Shown here in pieces: positions 46,264 to 56,141 of a stretch of 64,000 bases of DNA; the first letter of the stretch is position 1, and each line of letters starts with the position of its first letter. The stretch is taken from assembly GCA_021108275.1 (NCBI GenBank), contig JAIORD010000005.1, forward strand, positions 62,001-126,000, given 5' to 3'. A model generated the notes under the pieces. It was not told the DNA's origin. It was given only the letters and a program-made list of their open reading frames with translations, and did not search any database. This DNA comes from Methanococcoides sp. (GTDB lineage: Archaea; Halobacteriota; Methanosarcinia; Methanosarcinales; Methanosarcinaceae). Made by a program: the position numbers and the translations under genes.

Positions 46264-47592
46264 ATGGAAGCAAGATCTAGAACCAGACCACATGGGAAAT
46301 ATATTAGTGTGGGAATAACGATTGCCGTTTTAATAATGATGATATTATCAGGTCCTGTAAGTGCTGTTACAATAGGGATCACAGGCCTGGATGGAACCAC
46401 CCCTACAAAAGGTGAATCCATATCATTTAATGTTACTGCGACGATCGAGAACACTGACAGATACGTACCAATTGATAACTTCTCGTTGGATATCACAGGT
46501 GCAACTTCCAAAGAAGTCGTCTTCTCAACAGAAGGGAATGTACTCTCAGGAGATACAGGCATCACAATTGCAGCTGTCACAGTCCCATCATCAGCAGAAT
46601 ATGGCCACGGTGATGGCTATGGCTATGACTCCAATGTGGGCTATGGGCATGACTTCGGAGACGGCTATGGGTACGGATACAGCTATGGTGAAGGCGGTGA
46701 AGATGTTGTATATGAGTATACCATCACCCTGGACACATCCATCCTCAATACCGGTGCCTACGAAGCGGTATTATCCCTGAACACAGGCAATTCAGCAAAA
46801 CCTTCATTTGAATCATCATCTGCATCCTTTGTTATAAATACACCAAAAACTTCAGGCGGGTCAAGTGGCGGCGGTGGCGGTGGAAGTGGAGCAACCGGCG
46901 AAACCTTTGAAAACATCGCATTTAAGGATGTGAAAACAGAGAACATCCTAGGTGGACTTGAAATTAGCTACACATTCGATGAGGAGCGTAATGCTATTGA
47001 GTACATCAACTTATCTGCACTGAGAAATTACGGAAGGGTCTCAGCAACGGTTGAAGTGCTTAATGATGACTCTTCAATGGTTGACGAAAGTGCTCCTGGA
47101 ATTGTATATAGCAACCTTAACATCTGGGTTGGTAAATCAGGATTTGCTACAGAAGATAATATTGCTGATCTTGTAATAGGTTTTAGTGTAGCAAAAGACT
47201 GGTTCACAGAGAATGGTATTGATGATAATTCAATAGTATTGTATCGCCACAGTGGAGGCAATTGGAATGCTCTCAATACCATGAAGGTTGGAGAAGATGA
47301 TTCATACATCTACTTCGAGGCCAAAACCCCGGGATTCTCACCGTTTGCAATAACCGGCGAGACAAACAGTGTTGTATCCGAGGATGAATGGCTAACTGCT
47401 ACAGATACGAACACTTCGACAGAAGAATCAGAAGGTCGAATGACATTGTATAAGGGACTAAATCGCACAAAGTCCGCAGATCCAAAAACTTCGACAGAAC
47501 ATAGAATTATGTTACTATCTTTTGCTACCATTATTGGATTGTTGGCATACATTAATCGCGGTGATATTAGCAAATATCTTAAGAAAAAATAA
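46264..47592 (+). CDS. PGF-pre-PGF domain surface protein
   Basis: 442 residues. Signal peptide (about 17-38), a beta-sandwich domain, a Gly/Tyr/His/Asp-rich stretch (YGHGDGYGYDSNVGYGHDFG, about 113-142), a poly-Gly/Ser linker (about 200-216), the PGF-pre-PGF domain (215-360; FENIAFKDVKTENILGG, IWVGKSGFATEDNIADLVIG, EAKTPGFSPFAITGE), and a C-terminal membrane helix with KKK. No PGF-CTERM motif is visible, so it seems to stay anchored by its own helix and not by archaeosortase. GAGGT ribosome site. Probably a cell-surface protein. Confidence 0.85.
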   Translation: MEARSRTRPHGKYISVGITIAVLIMMILSGPVSAVTIGITGLDGTTPTKGESISFNVTATIENTDRYVPIDNFSLDITGATSKEVVFSTEGNVLSGDTGITIAAVTVPSSAEYGHGDGYGYDSNVGYGHDFGDGYGYGYSYGEGGEDVVYEYTITLDTSILNTGAYEAVLSLNTGNSAKPSFESSSASFVINTPKTSGGSSGGGGGGSGATGETFENIAFKDVKTENILGGLEISYTFDEERNAIEYINLSALRNYGRVSATVEVLNDDSSMVDESAPGIVYSNLNIWVGKSGFATEDNIADLVIGFSVAKDWFTENGIDDNSIVLYRHSGGNWNALNTMKVGEDDSYIYFEAKTPGFSPFAITGETNSVVSEDEWLTATDTNTSTEESEGRMTLYKGLNRTKSADPKTSTEHRIMLLSFATIIGLLAYINRGDISKYLKKK

Positions 47593-47622
47593 GAGGTTGA
47601 GCCCCCTCTTAATTTTTTATTT
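47591..47622 (+). terminator. Terminator after the PGF-pre-PGF gene
   Basis: AAGAGG-ttgagccc-CCTCTT (47591-47610), then aattttttattt. It follows directly on the stop codon. Confidence 0.65.
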
Positions 47623-47854
47623 ATTTAATATTATTCTCAAAATAAGATACAGCTATTTTCACTTGTATTATCATGTAGGATCTTTTTTCCCAAGAATCGT
47701 TTGTGAAAGTCATACTCAACGTTAAATTTCCTTCAGTTCTTAATAACATTGGCGTAGCAGTCATAATTAGAAGCAATGGCTTCGTAGTTAACCAAGATCC
47801 CACATAATGATCCCAATTTCACCCATACCGTTCTAATAACGGTAAAGTATCAGA

Positions 47855-48361
47855 TCACATCACAAGAGCTGACCTTCCACTACCTTTTATTTTCATCCCC
47901 TCATGCCCCAGAAGCAGGACCTTGTTTTCCAGACCGCTTGAGAATCCGGTGAGCTTTCCTGAAGAACCGATCACCCGATGACACGGAATGATGATCAGTA
48001 TAGGATTTGCACCGATAGCACCCCCTACAGCCCGCACAGCTTTCGGCCTACCGATCATTTTTGCAATATCAGCATAGGCCACAGTCGTTCCGAACGGTAT
48101 TTTGGTGAGGGCATCCCATACCAGCTTCTGAAAGGAAGTGCCTTCGGGAGTCAATATTATGTCGAACTCTTTCAAATTACCTTTGAAATATTGCCCTAAT
48201 TGTTCCTTAACATCTGAAAAAAGAACTTCATCACGAATCCAATCTGAAGGAATGATAAAGTCATTCTTGCCTTTGAGCAGACATACCCTTTTCAGGCCAT
48301 CATTATCGCCTGCGATAAGGAGGTCACCCACAAGGCCTGTTTGCATTAGATCGTAATACAT
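47855..48361 (-). CDS. ogt: Methylated-DNA--protein-cysteine methyltransferase
   Basis: 168 residues from ATG 48361; a longer frame to 48424 would overlap the MFS gene and its promoter. C-terminal MGMT domain: FQKLVWDALTKIPFGTTVAY, RAVGGAIGANPILIIIPCHR (acceptor Cys in PCHRVIGSSGKLTGF). Removes alkyl groups from O6 of guanine by suicide transfer to its own cysteine. Probably leaderless: a TATATAA box lies about 23-29 bases before the ATG. Confidence 0.9.
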   Translation of the reverse strand: MYYDLMQTGLVGDLLIAGDNDGLKRVCLLKGKNDFIIPSDWIRDEVLFSDVKEQLGQYFKGNLKEFDIILTPEGTSFQKLVWDALTKIPFGTTVAYADIAKMIGRPKAVRAVGGAIGANPILIIIPCHRVIGSSGKLTGFSSGLENKVLLLGHEGMKIKGSGRSALVM

Positions 48362-48380
48362 GTTCATTTCTTTGTTATTT

Positions 48381-48391
48381 GTATTATATAG
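48381..48391 (-). promoter_or_regulatory. TATA box of ogt
   Basis: CTATATAATAC on the minus strand. Placed about 25 bases before the ATG at 48361 with no Shine-Dalgarno between, which suggests a leaderless transcript. It overlaps the 3' end region of the MFS gene. Confidence 0.45.
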
Positions 48392-48398
48392 AAAGATA

Positions 48399-49553
48399 TC
48401 AATCGAACCATACCCTGACTGCAAATGTTGTCAATGCCACTATCAGACCAAAAATGCCTGCCAAAAGGAAAACTGTCTGCAGACCGAAGTAGAGCAGTAC
48501 CATCCCCAGCAACACCGGTGCAGCGCTTTGTCCCACATATTTCATGGTATTGTGGATGGACAGAACTCCGCCTCTTGCCCTCGCAGGTGAGATCTGTATA
48601 ATCTGCGAGTCAATACTTGCCTGTGCAAGACCAAAACCGGCACCGAAGAAAAGAAGGAGCAGGAACAGGACTGGAAGCTGAGTATTCATAGAGATGAGAA
48701 ATATCGATACACCCATAAGGATAAAACCGGACCCTATGAGCACTGGAAGCGATAACCTTGCTGCAAGCTTCTTTATGCTGGAAGCTACCAGAATGATAGC
48801 AACCCCCTGAATTGAGAGCACAAGTCCTGCCTCCTTTGCAACGAAGCCGAATACTTCCTTTAGCATGAACGGGATGTAAACCACGATCGAGAATAGCAGG
48901 AAGAAGATAGCGAAACTTAAGAAGACCGTATAGGCAATTCTCCTGTCCTTTAATGCCCGAAGCGCTTCGCCAAGCCCTTTGGCATTTTCATGGTGGCCAT
49001 GATCTTTTGTTTCAGGAAGCAACGCCCACACCAGAAGGGCAAATGGCAGGGAGAGGACGTAGAACAAGAACGGATAGTTCCACCCCACTGTGGCCAGACC
49101 TCCACCTATAAGAGGTGCTGTTACCGACCCAATGGCTATTGCCATACTTATCCTTCCCATGGATTGGACACGGTCAAGCCCTTCATAGACATCCCCTATG
49201 ACCAGCATTACCAGCGACATCATGCCAGCAATCCCTATGCCCTGAACGAACCTCAACACAAGTAAGGTTTCAAGGTCGGTGGCAAAGAAGCTGAAAAGGC
49301 CCATAAGACCGTTGAGAACAAGACAGGGCACAAGGATGGTCTTCCTATTGACCCTGTCCACAAAATGGCCAATTACCAGTGAAAAGATGGCTGTGGAAAT
49401 GGTATAGACGGTCATCAACTGTGCAACTTCGTGGGGCATCCTGCCAAGCGGTCCAACCATCTGCGGAAGGACAGGAGCAAGTATAGCACCACCTGCCATT
49501 GCAAAGAAGGCAGTCGCTGCAAGGAATGCAAGGTGATAGGGTTTGAATTGCAT
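48399..49553 (-). CDS. MFS transporter, drug efflux type
   Basis: 384 residues, about twelve helices. Family motif A-like GHFVDRVNRKTILVPCLVLN between helices 2 and 3, and AIAIGSVTAPLIGGGLATVG in helix 5 (motif C), typical for proton-coupled drug exporters. Substrate unknown. Followed by ogt on the same strand. Confidence 0.85.
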   Translation of the reverse strand: MQFKPYHLAFLAATAFFAMAGGAILAPVLPQMVGPLGRMPHEVAQLMTVYTISTAIFSLVIGHFVDRVNRKTILVPCLVLNGLMGLFSFFATDLETLLVLRFVQGIGIAGMMSLVMLVIGDVYEGLDRVQSMGRISMAIAIGSVTAPLIGGGLATVGWNYPFLFYVLSLPFALLVWALLPETKDHGHHENAKGLGEALRALKDRRIAYTVFLSFAIFFLLFSIVVYIPFMLKEVFGFVAKEAGLVLSIQGVAIILVASSIKKLAARLSLPVLIGSGFILMGVSIFLISMNTQLPVLFLLLLFFGAGFGLAQASIDSQIIQISPARARGGVLSIHNTMKYVGQSAAPVLLGMVLLYFGLQTVFLLAGIFGLIVALTTFAVRVWFD

Positions 49554-49689
49554 TTTTAGAGGTCCTTGGAGAGTTTGGTCTTAGAGAGGAACAGCAGATA
49601 TGCTATAGTATTTTAGAATCTTAAACATGAAAGGAACTATGTTTTAGTTGATCAGAAACAAAAAAGACTTTTCAAACAGAGAGAAAAAA

Positions 49690-49762
49690 GCCTCGGGCGT
49701 GATTCGAACACGCGACCTAGTGATTACAAATCACTCGCTCTGCCGGGCTGAGCCACCGAGGC
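49690..49762 (-). tRNA. tRNA-Thr (anticodon TGT)
   Basis: Full cloverleaf on the minus strand: acceptor GCCTCGG/CCGAGGC, D arm GCTC...GAGC, anticodon stem AGTGA/TCACT with loop TTTGTAA, T arm GCGTG-TTCGAAT-CACGC. The anticodon is TGT (reads ACA). No CCA is encoded, the next base (T) fits the archaeal Thr discriminator, and a T-run follows. Confidence 0.95.
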
Positions 49763-49836
49763 GCTATTGAAACGTACCCATACAATGCATAATAACAGAT
49801 AAATGTAATGGTTGATTCTAGGGTGGTAGATATACT

Positions 49837-50388
49837 ATGTGGCAAAAAATGGCAAAATTCGGGAAAAAGCTTGTGGACCACGGGCTTGTAGAGTCTAATT
49901 TCGGGAACATTAGTGTGCGTGTTGGAAGAAGTATGATAATAACACGGACAGGTGCGGCACTGGATGAGATAGAGGAGAAAAGTGTGGTAGAAGTGCCCAT
50001 CGAAGATACATCAACGCTTGACGTACTGGCATCGTCAGAGACATCGGTCCATCGTGCGATCTATCAGGGAACTGATGCAAAAGCGATCGTTCATGCACAT
50101 TGTCCCTATTCCGTCACACAGACACTCATAACAGATTCTGATAAGATAATCCCCATTGACAGCGAAGGAAAACTTTTCCTGAAGGAAATACCCATCGTTA
50201 AAGGTGGGATCGGTTCTAAGGAAGTGGGAGAAGGAGCGGTTAAGGCGTTTGAAGAGCATCGAGGAATAGTGGTCTACAGCCATGGGCCGTTCACAATAGG
50301 CGAGACATTATCGGAAGCATACATAATTATGACACAGATCGAACATTCATGCAGAATAAAGTATCTTGTGGACCTTGCCAAAAAATAA
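49837..50388 (+). CDS. Class II aldolase, fuculose-phosphate aldolase type
   Basis: 183 residues. Zinc-binding His patterns IVHAHCPYSV and VVYSHGPFTIGE, N-terminal GLVESNFGNISVRV, catalytic Glu region IDSEGKLFL. In Methanocaldococcus a similar enzyme makes lactaldehyde for coenzyme F420 synthesis, so a cofactor role is possible here. Substrate not proven. Confidence 0.82.
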   Translation: MWQKMAKFGKKLVDHGLVESNFGNISVRVGRSMIITRTGAALDEIEEKSVVEVPIEDTSTLDVLASSETSVHRAIYQGTDAKAIVHAHCPYSVTQTLITDSDKIIPIDSEGKLFLKEIPIVKGGIGSKEVGEGAVKAFEEHRGIVVYSHGPFTIGETLSEAYIIMTQIEHSCRIKYLVDLAKK

Positions 50389-50471
50389 ATCCATACGAAA
50401 AGAACCAAAAAAACTAATAGTCAATATACGGTAATAGACCTCTACTATTATTGAATATACAAGGAAAAGCC

Positions 50472-51080
50472 ATGACCATTGATTCATTCAGACCGGCAGC
50501 TACAAGGATACTCGACCCGATAGCAAGAAGCGTAGCGAACAAAGGCATATCACCAAACGCTCTCTCAGTGGGTTCACTGGTATGCGCTGCACTTGCGGGT
50601 ATCTCATTCTATTTTTCTGTGGACAACCCCTTAAGTGCACTCATAGCGATATTATTTGTTGCCCTTAACTCATTCCTTGATGCCCTCGATGGTGCAGTCG
50701 CAAGGTACCTTCGCACAGACAGTAAAAAAGGTGATTTCCTTGACCATGTCATCGACAGATATTCCGATGTTTTCATAATATGCGGAATGTTCTTCGGAGG
50801 ACATGTCCATTGGCAGATAGGCACCATAGCCATTGTCTGTGTACTTCTGACCAGCTATCTTGGAACCCAGGCACAGGCACTGGGTATCGGCAGGTTCTAT
50901 GGCGGCATTATGGGTAGAGCTGACAGGCTTGTACTGATACTGATAGCATCCCTTGCCTACTACATCTACAGTGAAGCGATCTTCGGATACACGATCATCG
51001 GATGGTCTCTCGTAGTGATAGCTATTGGCAGCCATATTACAGCCATACAGAGAATGGGCAGCATATGGAAGCGCCTCTGA
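50472..51080 (+). CDS. CDP-alcohol phosphatidyltransferase, archaetidylinositol-phosphate synthase-like
   Basis: 202 residues from ATG 50472 with AAGGA before it. Six membrane helices and the full signature D-G-x2-A-R-x8-G-x3-D-x3-D in DALDGAVARYLRTDSKKGDF and LDHVIDRYSD. Joins a CDP-archaeol to a head-group alcohol at the membrane. The length and the N-terminal RPAATRILDPIARSVANKGI resemble archaetidylinositol-phosphate synthases. Confidence 0.8.
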   Translation: MTIDSFRPAATRILDPIARSVANKGISPNALSVGSLVCAALAGISFYFSVDNPLSALIAILFVALNSFLDALDGAVARYLRTDSKKGDFLDHVIDRYSDVFIICGMFFGGHVHWQIGTIAIVCVLLTSYLGTQAQALGIGRFYGGIMGRADRLVLILIASLAYYIYSEAIFGYTIIGWSLVVIAIGSHITAIQRMGSIWKRL

Positions 51081-51149
51081 GACAGGACATATTGACCCAC
51101 AGAACCGTTCTGGAATAGTTTAAAGTAGAGCAAAGACCATCTAAAAATT

Positions 51150-51590
51150 ATGCCGTCCACTGAAGTAAAATATGAATATCTTGAACATACTGCGGATGCA
51201 AAGTTCAGAGCCTACGGCAAAACAAAGGAAGATGCTTTTGCAAATGCTGCGGAAGCTATGTTCAATGTGATGATAAATACATCAAAAGTGGACTGCAAGC
51301 ACAGAGAAGATATCATTGTCAATGCACCAGAGATAGATGAACTGCTTGTTGAGTGGCTCTCAGAGCTCCTATTTCTTTTCGAAGTGGATTTCCTCGCATT
51401 CGGGGAGTTCAAGGTTGAAAATATAACAGAAAAGGATGGAGAATTCGAATTATCAGGTCATGCATGCGGTGAAGAGATAGACCTTGAAAGGCATGAGATA
51501 GATACAGAGGTCAAGGCAGTGACATACAATGATCTGAGAGTGGAAGAGACCGAGAACGGATACATGGTCCAGGTCACTGTCGATACATGA
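51150..51590 (+). CDS. Archease
   Basis: 146 residues. KYEYLEHTADAKFRAYGKTK and AFANAAEAMFNVM, acidic surface, and C-terminal EVKAVTYNDLRVEET are diagnostic. Activates the RNA ligase RtcB by helping its guanylylation and GTP use. The rtcB gene follows after about 60 bases, a well-known pairing. Confidence 0.93.
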   Translation: MPSTEVKYEYLEHTADAKFRAYGKTKEDAFANAAEAMFNVMINTSKVDCKHREDIIVNAPEIDELLVEWLSELLFLFEVDFLAFGEFKVENITEKDGEFELSGHACGEEIDLERHEIDTEVKAVTYNDLRVEETENGYMVQVTVDT

Positions 51591-51647
51591 AATTAACGAA
51601 TATTATCGATGATACATTAAGAACAATATCATCAAGGGGTGGGATAC

Positions 51648-53108
51648 ATGGAAAGCGGAAATAAAATAACTGATTTGCTCACGAAGATAGATGATAATAT
51701 CTGGGAGATACCTGAGGACTACTCGCCTGGAATGAACGTTCCGGGAAGGATATACCTTTCAGATAAGCTTATCCGGGACCTCGAGCCGGAAACACTTGAC
51801 CAGGTGGCAAATGTGGCAAAATTGCCAGGGATACAGAAATTCTCCATGGCAATGCCTGATGCCCATCTGGGCTACGGGTTCCCCATCGGAGGAGTTGCAG
51901 CCTTTGATGAAGAGGAAGGAGTTATCAGCCCGGGAGGCGTGGGTTTTGATATTAACTGCGGTGTAAGGCTTTTACGATCCAACCTTACGGTCGATGAGGT
52001 CCGTCCGAAGATGAAAGAACTTACAGAGAGGATGTTCGAGGCAGTGCCATCGGGTGTCGGGTCAAAAAGCCGTCTGAGAGTTACAGACAGCGAACTCGAT
52101 GATATATTCCTGCATGGCTCGAAGTGGGCAGTGGAGAACGGTTATGGGGAAAAGACCGACCTTGAGCACTGTGAAGGCGGCGGGTGTATCGAAGGCGGAG
52201 ATGTTGGTAACATAAGCATCAAGGCACGAAAGAGGGGGAGACCACAAGCGGGAACCCTTGGAAGCGGGAATCATTTCCTTGAAGTGCAATATGTTGATAA
52301 GATATATGACCAGGAGGCTGCTGATGCTTTTGGACTGGAAGAAGGTCAGGTCAGTTTTATGATACATTGCGGTTCACGCGGCACAGGCCATCAGATCTGT
52401 ACGGACAATATCAAGACGATGTCACAGGCTTCGAAGAAATACGGCATACAGCTTCCAGATAAGCAACTCGCATGTGCTCCGGCGCAGTCCGAGGAAGCAC
52501 AGAACTACTTTGGGTCAATGATATGTGCAGCCAACTATGCGTGGAACAACCGCCAGATGATCACGCACTGGACAAGGGATGTTATCGCAGACACATTCAG
52601 GTCGGATATTGACGAGCTGGGTTTAGAACTTGTCTATGATGTGGCACACAACGTGGCAAAGCTCGAAGAGCATGAGGTTGACGGCAAAAAGAAGAACGTC
52701 TACGTCCACCGTAAAGGTGCTACAAGGGCATTCCCAAAGGGACATAAGGAAGTTCCTTTAAAATATCGTGATGTCGGGCAGCCTGTGCTGATCCCCGGAA
52801 GCATGGGCACAGCATCCTATGTACTTCACGGAGGAGATAGATCAATGGACATCTCGTTCGGAAGTGCATGTCATGGTGCCGGCAGGGTGATGAGCCGTTC
52901 ACATGCTAAAAAGGAGTTCCAAGGAGAAGATATCAAGATGCAACTTGAGAAAAGGGGCATTACGGTCAGATCTGCACATCCAGCTGTCATTGCAGAAGAA
53001 GCTCCAGGTGTTTACAAATCCAGTAGCGAGGTGGTCAATGTGGTCCACGAACTGGATATCGCAAGAAAGGTAGCAAAAATGATGCCCATGGGCGTTATTA
53101 AAGGCTGA
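51648..53108 (+). CDS. rtcB: tRNA-splicing ligase RtcB
   Basis: 486 residues, the normal length without an intein. Start ATG 51648 with GGGGTGGG before it. Metal and GMP site motifs: [62 protein letters not shown]. Joins 2',3'-cyclic phosphate and 5'-OH tRNA halves after intron removal. Paired with archease. Confidence 0.96.
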   Translation: MESGNKITDLLTKIDDNIWEIPEDYSPGMNVPGRIYLSDKLIRDLEPETLDQVANVAKLPGIQKFSMAMPDAHLGYGFPIGGVAAFDEEEGVISPGGVGFDINCGVRLLRSNLTVDEVRPKMKELTERMFEAVPSGVGSKSRLRVTDSELDDIFLHGSKWAVENGYGEKTDLEHCEGGGCIEGGDVGNISIKARKRGRPQAGTLGSGNHFLEVQYVDKIYDQEAADAFGLEEGQVSFMIHCGSRGTGHQICTDNIKTMSQASKKYGIQLPDKQLACAPAQSEEAQNYFGSMICAANYAWNNRQMITHWTRDVIADTFRSDIDELGLELVYDVAHNVAKLEEHEVDGKKKNVYVHRKGATRAFPKGHKEVPLKYRDVGQPVLIPGSMGTASYVLHGGDRSMDISFGSACHGAGRVMSRSHAKKEFQGEDIKMQLEKRGITVRSAHPAVIAEEAPGVYKSSSEVVNVVHELDIARKVAKMMPMGVIKG

Positions 53109-53251
53109 TATGTAAAAATTATGTTAAGGATAGAGGGTCGAGATGTAAGGTAGATATGGATATATCTACCCTTATATCGTATAGCATCAGACTAATTTAT
53201 CAAAAAAGCAAAGCTTTCAGGTCAATACCACAAAAGAAGGTAATAAGAGAG
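53109..53251. other. Intergenic region after rtcB
   Basis: No gene seen. AT-rich; the short frame at 53278 has no coding character and lies inside the next structured element. Confidence 0.35.
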
Positions 53252-53341
53252 TGAGGAAACGGTTTTTGAGGGGATGAATGGTTTGCTTGATTACAGTCAT
53301 TTACAACACAAAAGTTTGCAAGCAATCTTCCCGTTTCCTCA
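53252..53341 (+). ncRNA. Candidate structured RNA
   Basis: Two nested, perfect stems in a non-coding stretch: TGAGGAAACGG (53252-53262) with CCGTTTCCTCA (53331-53341), and TTGCTTG (53283-53289) with CAAGCAA (53319-53325). A 20-nt bulge with gaggggatgaatgg lies on one side and tcttc on the other, a shape seen in box RNA or leader elements. Strand is a guess because a perfect stem folds on both. No known family recognised. Confidence 0.35.
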
Positions 53342-53476
53342 ATATAAAGATTGATATAATATTATTTAAAGCTGATTGGTACTATTTAAATATAAAATCT
53401 GTTATGCCAACAATTCGATTCCGAAACATATTTTCGACCGATACTATTTTTAAGTGCAATACATAATCTTGCGCCT

Positions 53477-53947
53477 ATGGATAAAAATGCGAAAATGCTG
53501 AAAAAAGTTCGTGTCATGGCTGACTACCAGTTTGGAAAAGGATGCGGAGAAATTCTGTTCCCCGATGACTCAACATTCCAGCTCTCAAGGACAAAACGTA
53601 TCCGACAGATAATGAGCCAAGGCAAACGTATTGCGACCGTAAGAGCAAGAGATGGAACTTTCACATTGAGCATGGATGCTGCAACAGTTATACACAAACA
53701 CATACCTGCGCCAGGTTCAAGGGTCACTGTCTGTGATGATGCTGTGCCTTTCGTCTCCAAGGGCAAGACCACATTTGCAAAACATGTAACTGCTATCGAC
53801 CCTGAACTTCGGAGCGGGGATGAGGTCCTTGTTGTCGATGAGAACGACATGGTTATCGCAACAGGACAGTTGGTGTTGTCCCCTGAAGAGATCGAAGCCC
53901 TTGATACCGGTGCCGCGGTCGATGTCAGGTGCGGATGCGAACAATGA
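53477..53947 (+). CDS. PUA domain protein, archaeosine/pseudouridine-synthase type
   Basis: 156 residues. N-terminal part (1-70; VRVMADYQFGKGCGEILFPD, RTKRIRQIMSQGKRIATVR) and C-terminal PUA domain (about 75-150; VPFVSKGKTTFAKHVTAIDP, GDEVLVVDENDMVIATGQ). This two-part protein is conserved across archaea and thought to bind RNA. A TATA-like ctatttttaag near 53441-53452 fits its promoter. Confidence 0.85.
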   Translation: MDKNAKMLKKVRVMADYQFGKGCGEILFPDDSTFQLSRTKRIRQIMSQGKRIATVRARDGTFTLSMDAATVIHKHIPAPGSRVTVCDDAVPFVSKGKTTFAKHVTAIDPELRSGDEVLVVDENDMVIATGQLVLSPEEIEALDTGAAVDVRCGCEQ

Positions 53948-54077
53948 GCTTTCTCTTGCAAAACAGCAGGCAGACTTCAAGATCTACACATAGCAACAGG
54001 TTAAATAAGCTGATAGAGCATACATAATTTCAAAATCATCCCCACCGGAGAGTGAAAATATCGCAGAAGAGGGACTC

Positions 54078-54941
54078 CTGAAGACATTTGTCATTCCTGA
54101 CAATACAAAAATGGAAGAACGGAACATCGTTCTTGATGGTGATATCGTAGTGGGCAACCATTCCGACATACGCTATGGAATTATCGCCAAAGCTGCCATA
54201 CTCGGTGAAAGAGTAGAGGTTTCAGGTGACATAGTTGCCAGCTCAGATGTAAGGATAGATATCTGGTCACACATCGGTGGGAACGTCAAGACAAAAGAGA
54301 ACGCTTATATCGGTGAGTTCGTCACCATTGATGGAAGGCTCGTTGTAAAAGGCGACCTTGACATTGGAAATGATGTGAAGATCAGCAGCGGTTTTGAAGC
54401 AAAGGGCTGGATCGTTGTAAGGAACCCGATTCCTGTTATAGCATACCTGTTCCTTTATCTGACAGAACTTTTACGCATGGGCAAGGATGAAGAGGTCGAA
54501 AAGGCGCTTGATGAGCTTTTCGATGAAGAAGTAGAGACCATAGGAAATCTCGCCATGATCGTCCCGAACGGTTCTAAGATATCCATCGATTCTATCAGAG
54601 TACCAGCCACAGCGTCCATAGGCAACAATTGTCGCCTTGTCGGCAATATCCGTGCTTCCACACTCGAGATGGGAAATGATACTACGCTTTATGGAAGTAT
54701 CCGCACCCTTAATACAGTGGACCTCGGGGAAGATAATATCATACACGGGAACATTGTATCCAGAGGTGATGTATACATCAACAAGGGAACACATGTTCTT
54801 GGTGAGATAAATGCCAATTCCATAAAGATACACGAAAGTGCACGTGTTGACGGTGTCATGAGAGCAACCGGAGGAATTATCTTCATAAGGGAAGAAGATG
54901 AGATCCTCAATGAAAATGAACTTATGACGCTTGATATTTGA
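54078..54941 (+). CDS. Polymer-forming / hexapeptide-repeat beta-helix protein
   Basis: About 287 residues if started at CTG 54078, which follows GAGGGA after about four bases; the family N-terminus (FVIPDNTKMEERNIVLDGDI) begins before the first ATG at 54111, which has no ribosome site. Left-handed beta-helix units in two blocks (about 15-110 and 165-270; VVKGDLDIGNDVKISSGFEA, TTLYGSIRTLNTVDLGEDN), with a hydrophobic/acidic insert (VRNPIPVIAYLFLYLTELLR) between. Resembles bactofilin-like or acyltransferase scaffolds; function unknown. Confidence 0.65.
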   Translation: MKTFVIPDNTKMEERNIVLDGDIVVGNHSDIRYGIIAKAAILGERVEVSGDIVASSDVRIDIWSHIGGNVKTKENAYIGEFVTIDGRLVVKGDLDIGNDVKISSGFEAKGWIVVRNPIPVIAYLFLYLTELLRMGKDEEVEKALDELFDEEVETIGNLAMIVPNGSKISIDSIRVPATASIGNNCRLVGNIRASTLEMGNDTTLYGSIRTLNTVDLGEDNIIHGNIVSRGDVYINKGTHVLGEINANSIKIHESARVDGVMRATGGIIFIREEDEILNENELMTLDI

Positions 54942-54968
54942 CCATTATTAACTATTTAGAGGCTTTTT

Positions 54969-56141
54969 ATGACCAAAGAGACAACTCTATCAAAAGATTA
55001 CAATTCAATCGTTGAGAAAGATTCAAAGTATGTAATGCAGACATACACTCGCCAACCATTAGCACTTGAAAGCGGACAGGGCTCAATAGTCCGTGATATT
55101 GAGGGCAGGGAATACATCGACTGTGTCGCCGGCATCGCTGTGAACAATGTTGGACACTGCCACCCGAAAGTGGTCGAAGCCCTCACCAAGCAGGCAGGCA
55201 AGCTCATACACACTTCAAATCTCTATTACACGGACGTCCAGGCAAACTTTGCCGAAGAACTTGTGAACATTTCAGGCATGGGACGTGCATTTTTCTGCAA
55301 TTCCGGAACCGAAGCCGTGGAAGCTGCAATGAAACTGGCAAGAGTAGCCACCGGCAAGAAGGAATTCATCGCTGCTGAGAACTCCTTCCATGGGAGGACC
55401 ATGGGTTCACTGACAGTCACATACAAATCCATTTACAGGACACCTTTCGAGCCACTCATACAGGGAGAGAGATTCGTACCCTACAACGATGCACAGGCCA
55501 TAAGGGATACAATTACTGAAGATACCGCTGCCGTCATCGTAGAGCCCATACAGGGAGAAGGTGGCATAAATGTGCCTTCAGATGAATACCTGAGAGAAGT
55601 GCGCGAGATATGTGATGAGAACGAGATGCTCCTGATATTCGATGAAGTGCAGACAGGCTTTGGAAGAACTGGTAAATGGTTCTGCAAGGAACATTCGAAG
55701 GTTCAGCCGGACATCATGACCATGGCAAAGGCCATCGGTGGTGGATTCCCAATGGGTGCTATTGTAGCACGCGATGGAATTTCATTTGAAAAGAGCCAGC
55801 ATGCTGCAACTTTCGGCGGAGGACCCCTTGCTTGTGCCGCAGCTTTGGCATCTATCAATATAATAAGGGATGAGAAACTGGTGGAACGCTCGGCAGAGAT
55901 GGGACAATACTTCATGAACGAGCTAAATTCCCTTGATAACGATAGCATTGTCGAAGTTCGTGGACGCGGCCTTATGATCGGTGTCGAAATAAACAGGGCT
56001 TGTGCAGACATCGTAGACCTTGCAAGGGACAATGGCATTCTTTTGAACTGCACTTCCGAGAAGGTCATACGCATCGCACCTCCACTCATAATAACAAAGG
56101 AACAAATAGACAAGGTGGTCGAGATCATTGCCCAGATATGA
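54969..56141 (+). CDS. argD: Acetylornithine aminotransferase
   Basis: 390 residues. [66 protein letters not shown], and the PLP lysine in [15 protein letters not shown]. Transfers the amino group of glutamate to N-acetylglutamate semialdehyde in arginine synthesis. Overlaps hisC by 14 bases. Confidence 0.92.
   Translation: MTKETTLSKDYNSIVEKDSKYVMQTYTRQPLALESGQGSIVRDIEGREYIDCVAGIAVNNVGHCHPKVVEALTKQAGKLIHTSNLYYTDVQANFAEELVNISGMGRAFFCNSGTEAVEAAMKLARVATGKKEFIAAENSFHGRTMGSLTVTYKSIYRTPFEPLIQGERFVPYNDAQAIRDTITEDTAAVIVEPIQGEGGINVPSDEYLREVREICDENEMLLIFDEVQTGFGRTGKWFCKEHSKVQPDIMTMAKAIGGGFPMGAIVARDGISFEKSQHAATFGGGPLACAAALASINIIRDEKLVERSAEMGQYFMNELNSLDNDSIVEVRGRGLMIGVEINRACADIVDLARDNGILLNCTSEKVIRIAPPLIITKEQIDKVVEIIAQI

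Noticed and set aside
46264-47592. Archaeosortase substrate
   Set aside because: No PGF tripeptide before the C-terminal helix could be seen.
51648-53108. Intein in RtcB (common in archaea) or in rfcL
   Set aside because: Both proteins have normal length and uninterrupted motifs.
53278-53466. Small 62-codon frame
   Set aside because: Codon use is not coding-like and it lies across the nested stems; no ribosome site.
54111-54941. ATG 54111 as start of the beta-helix protein
   Set aside because: Family residues lie upstream and no ribosome site precedes it.
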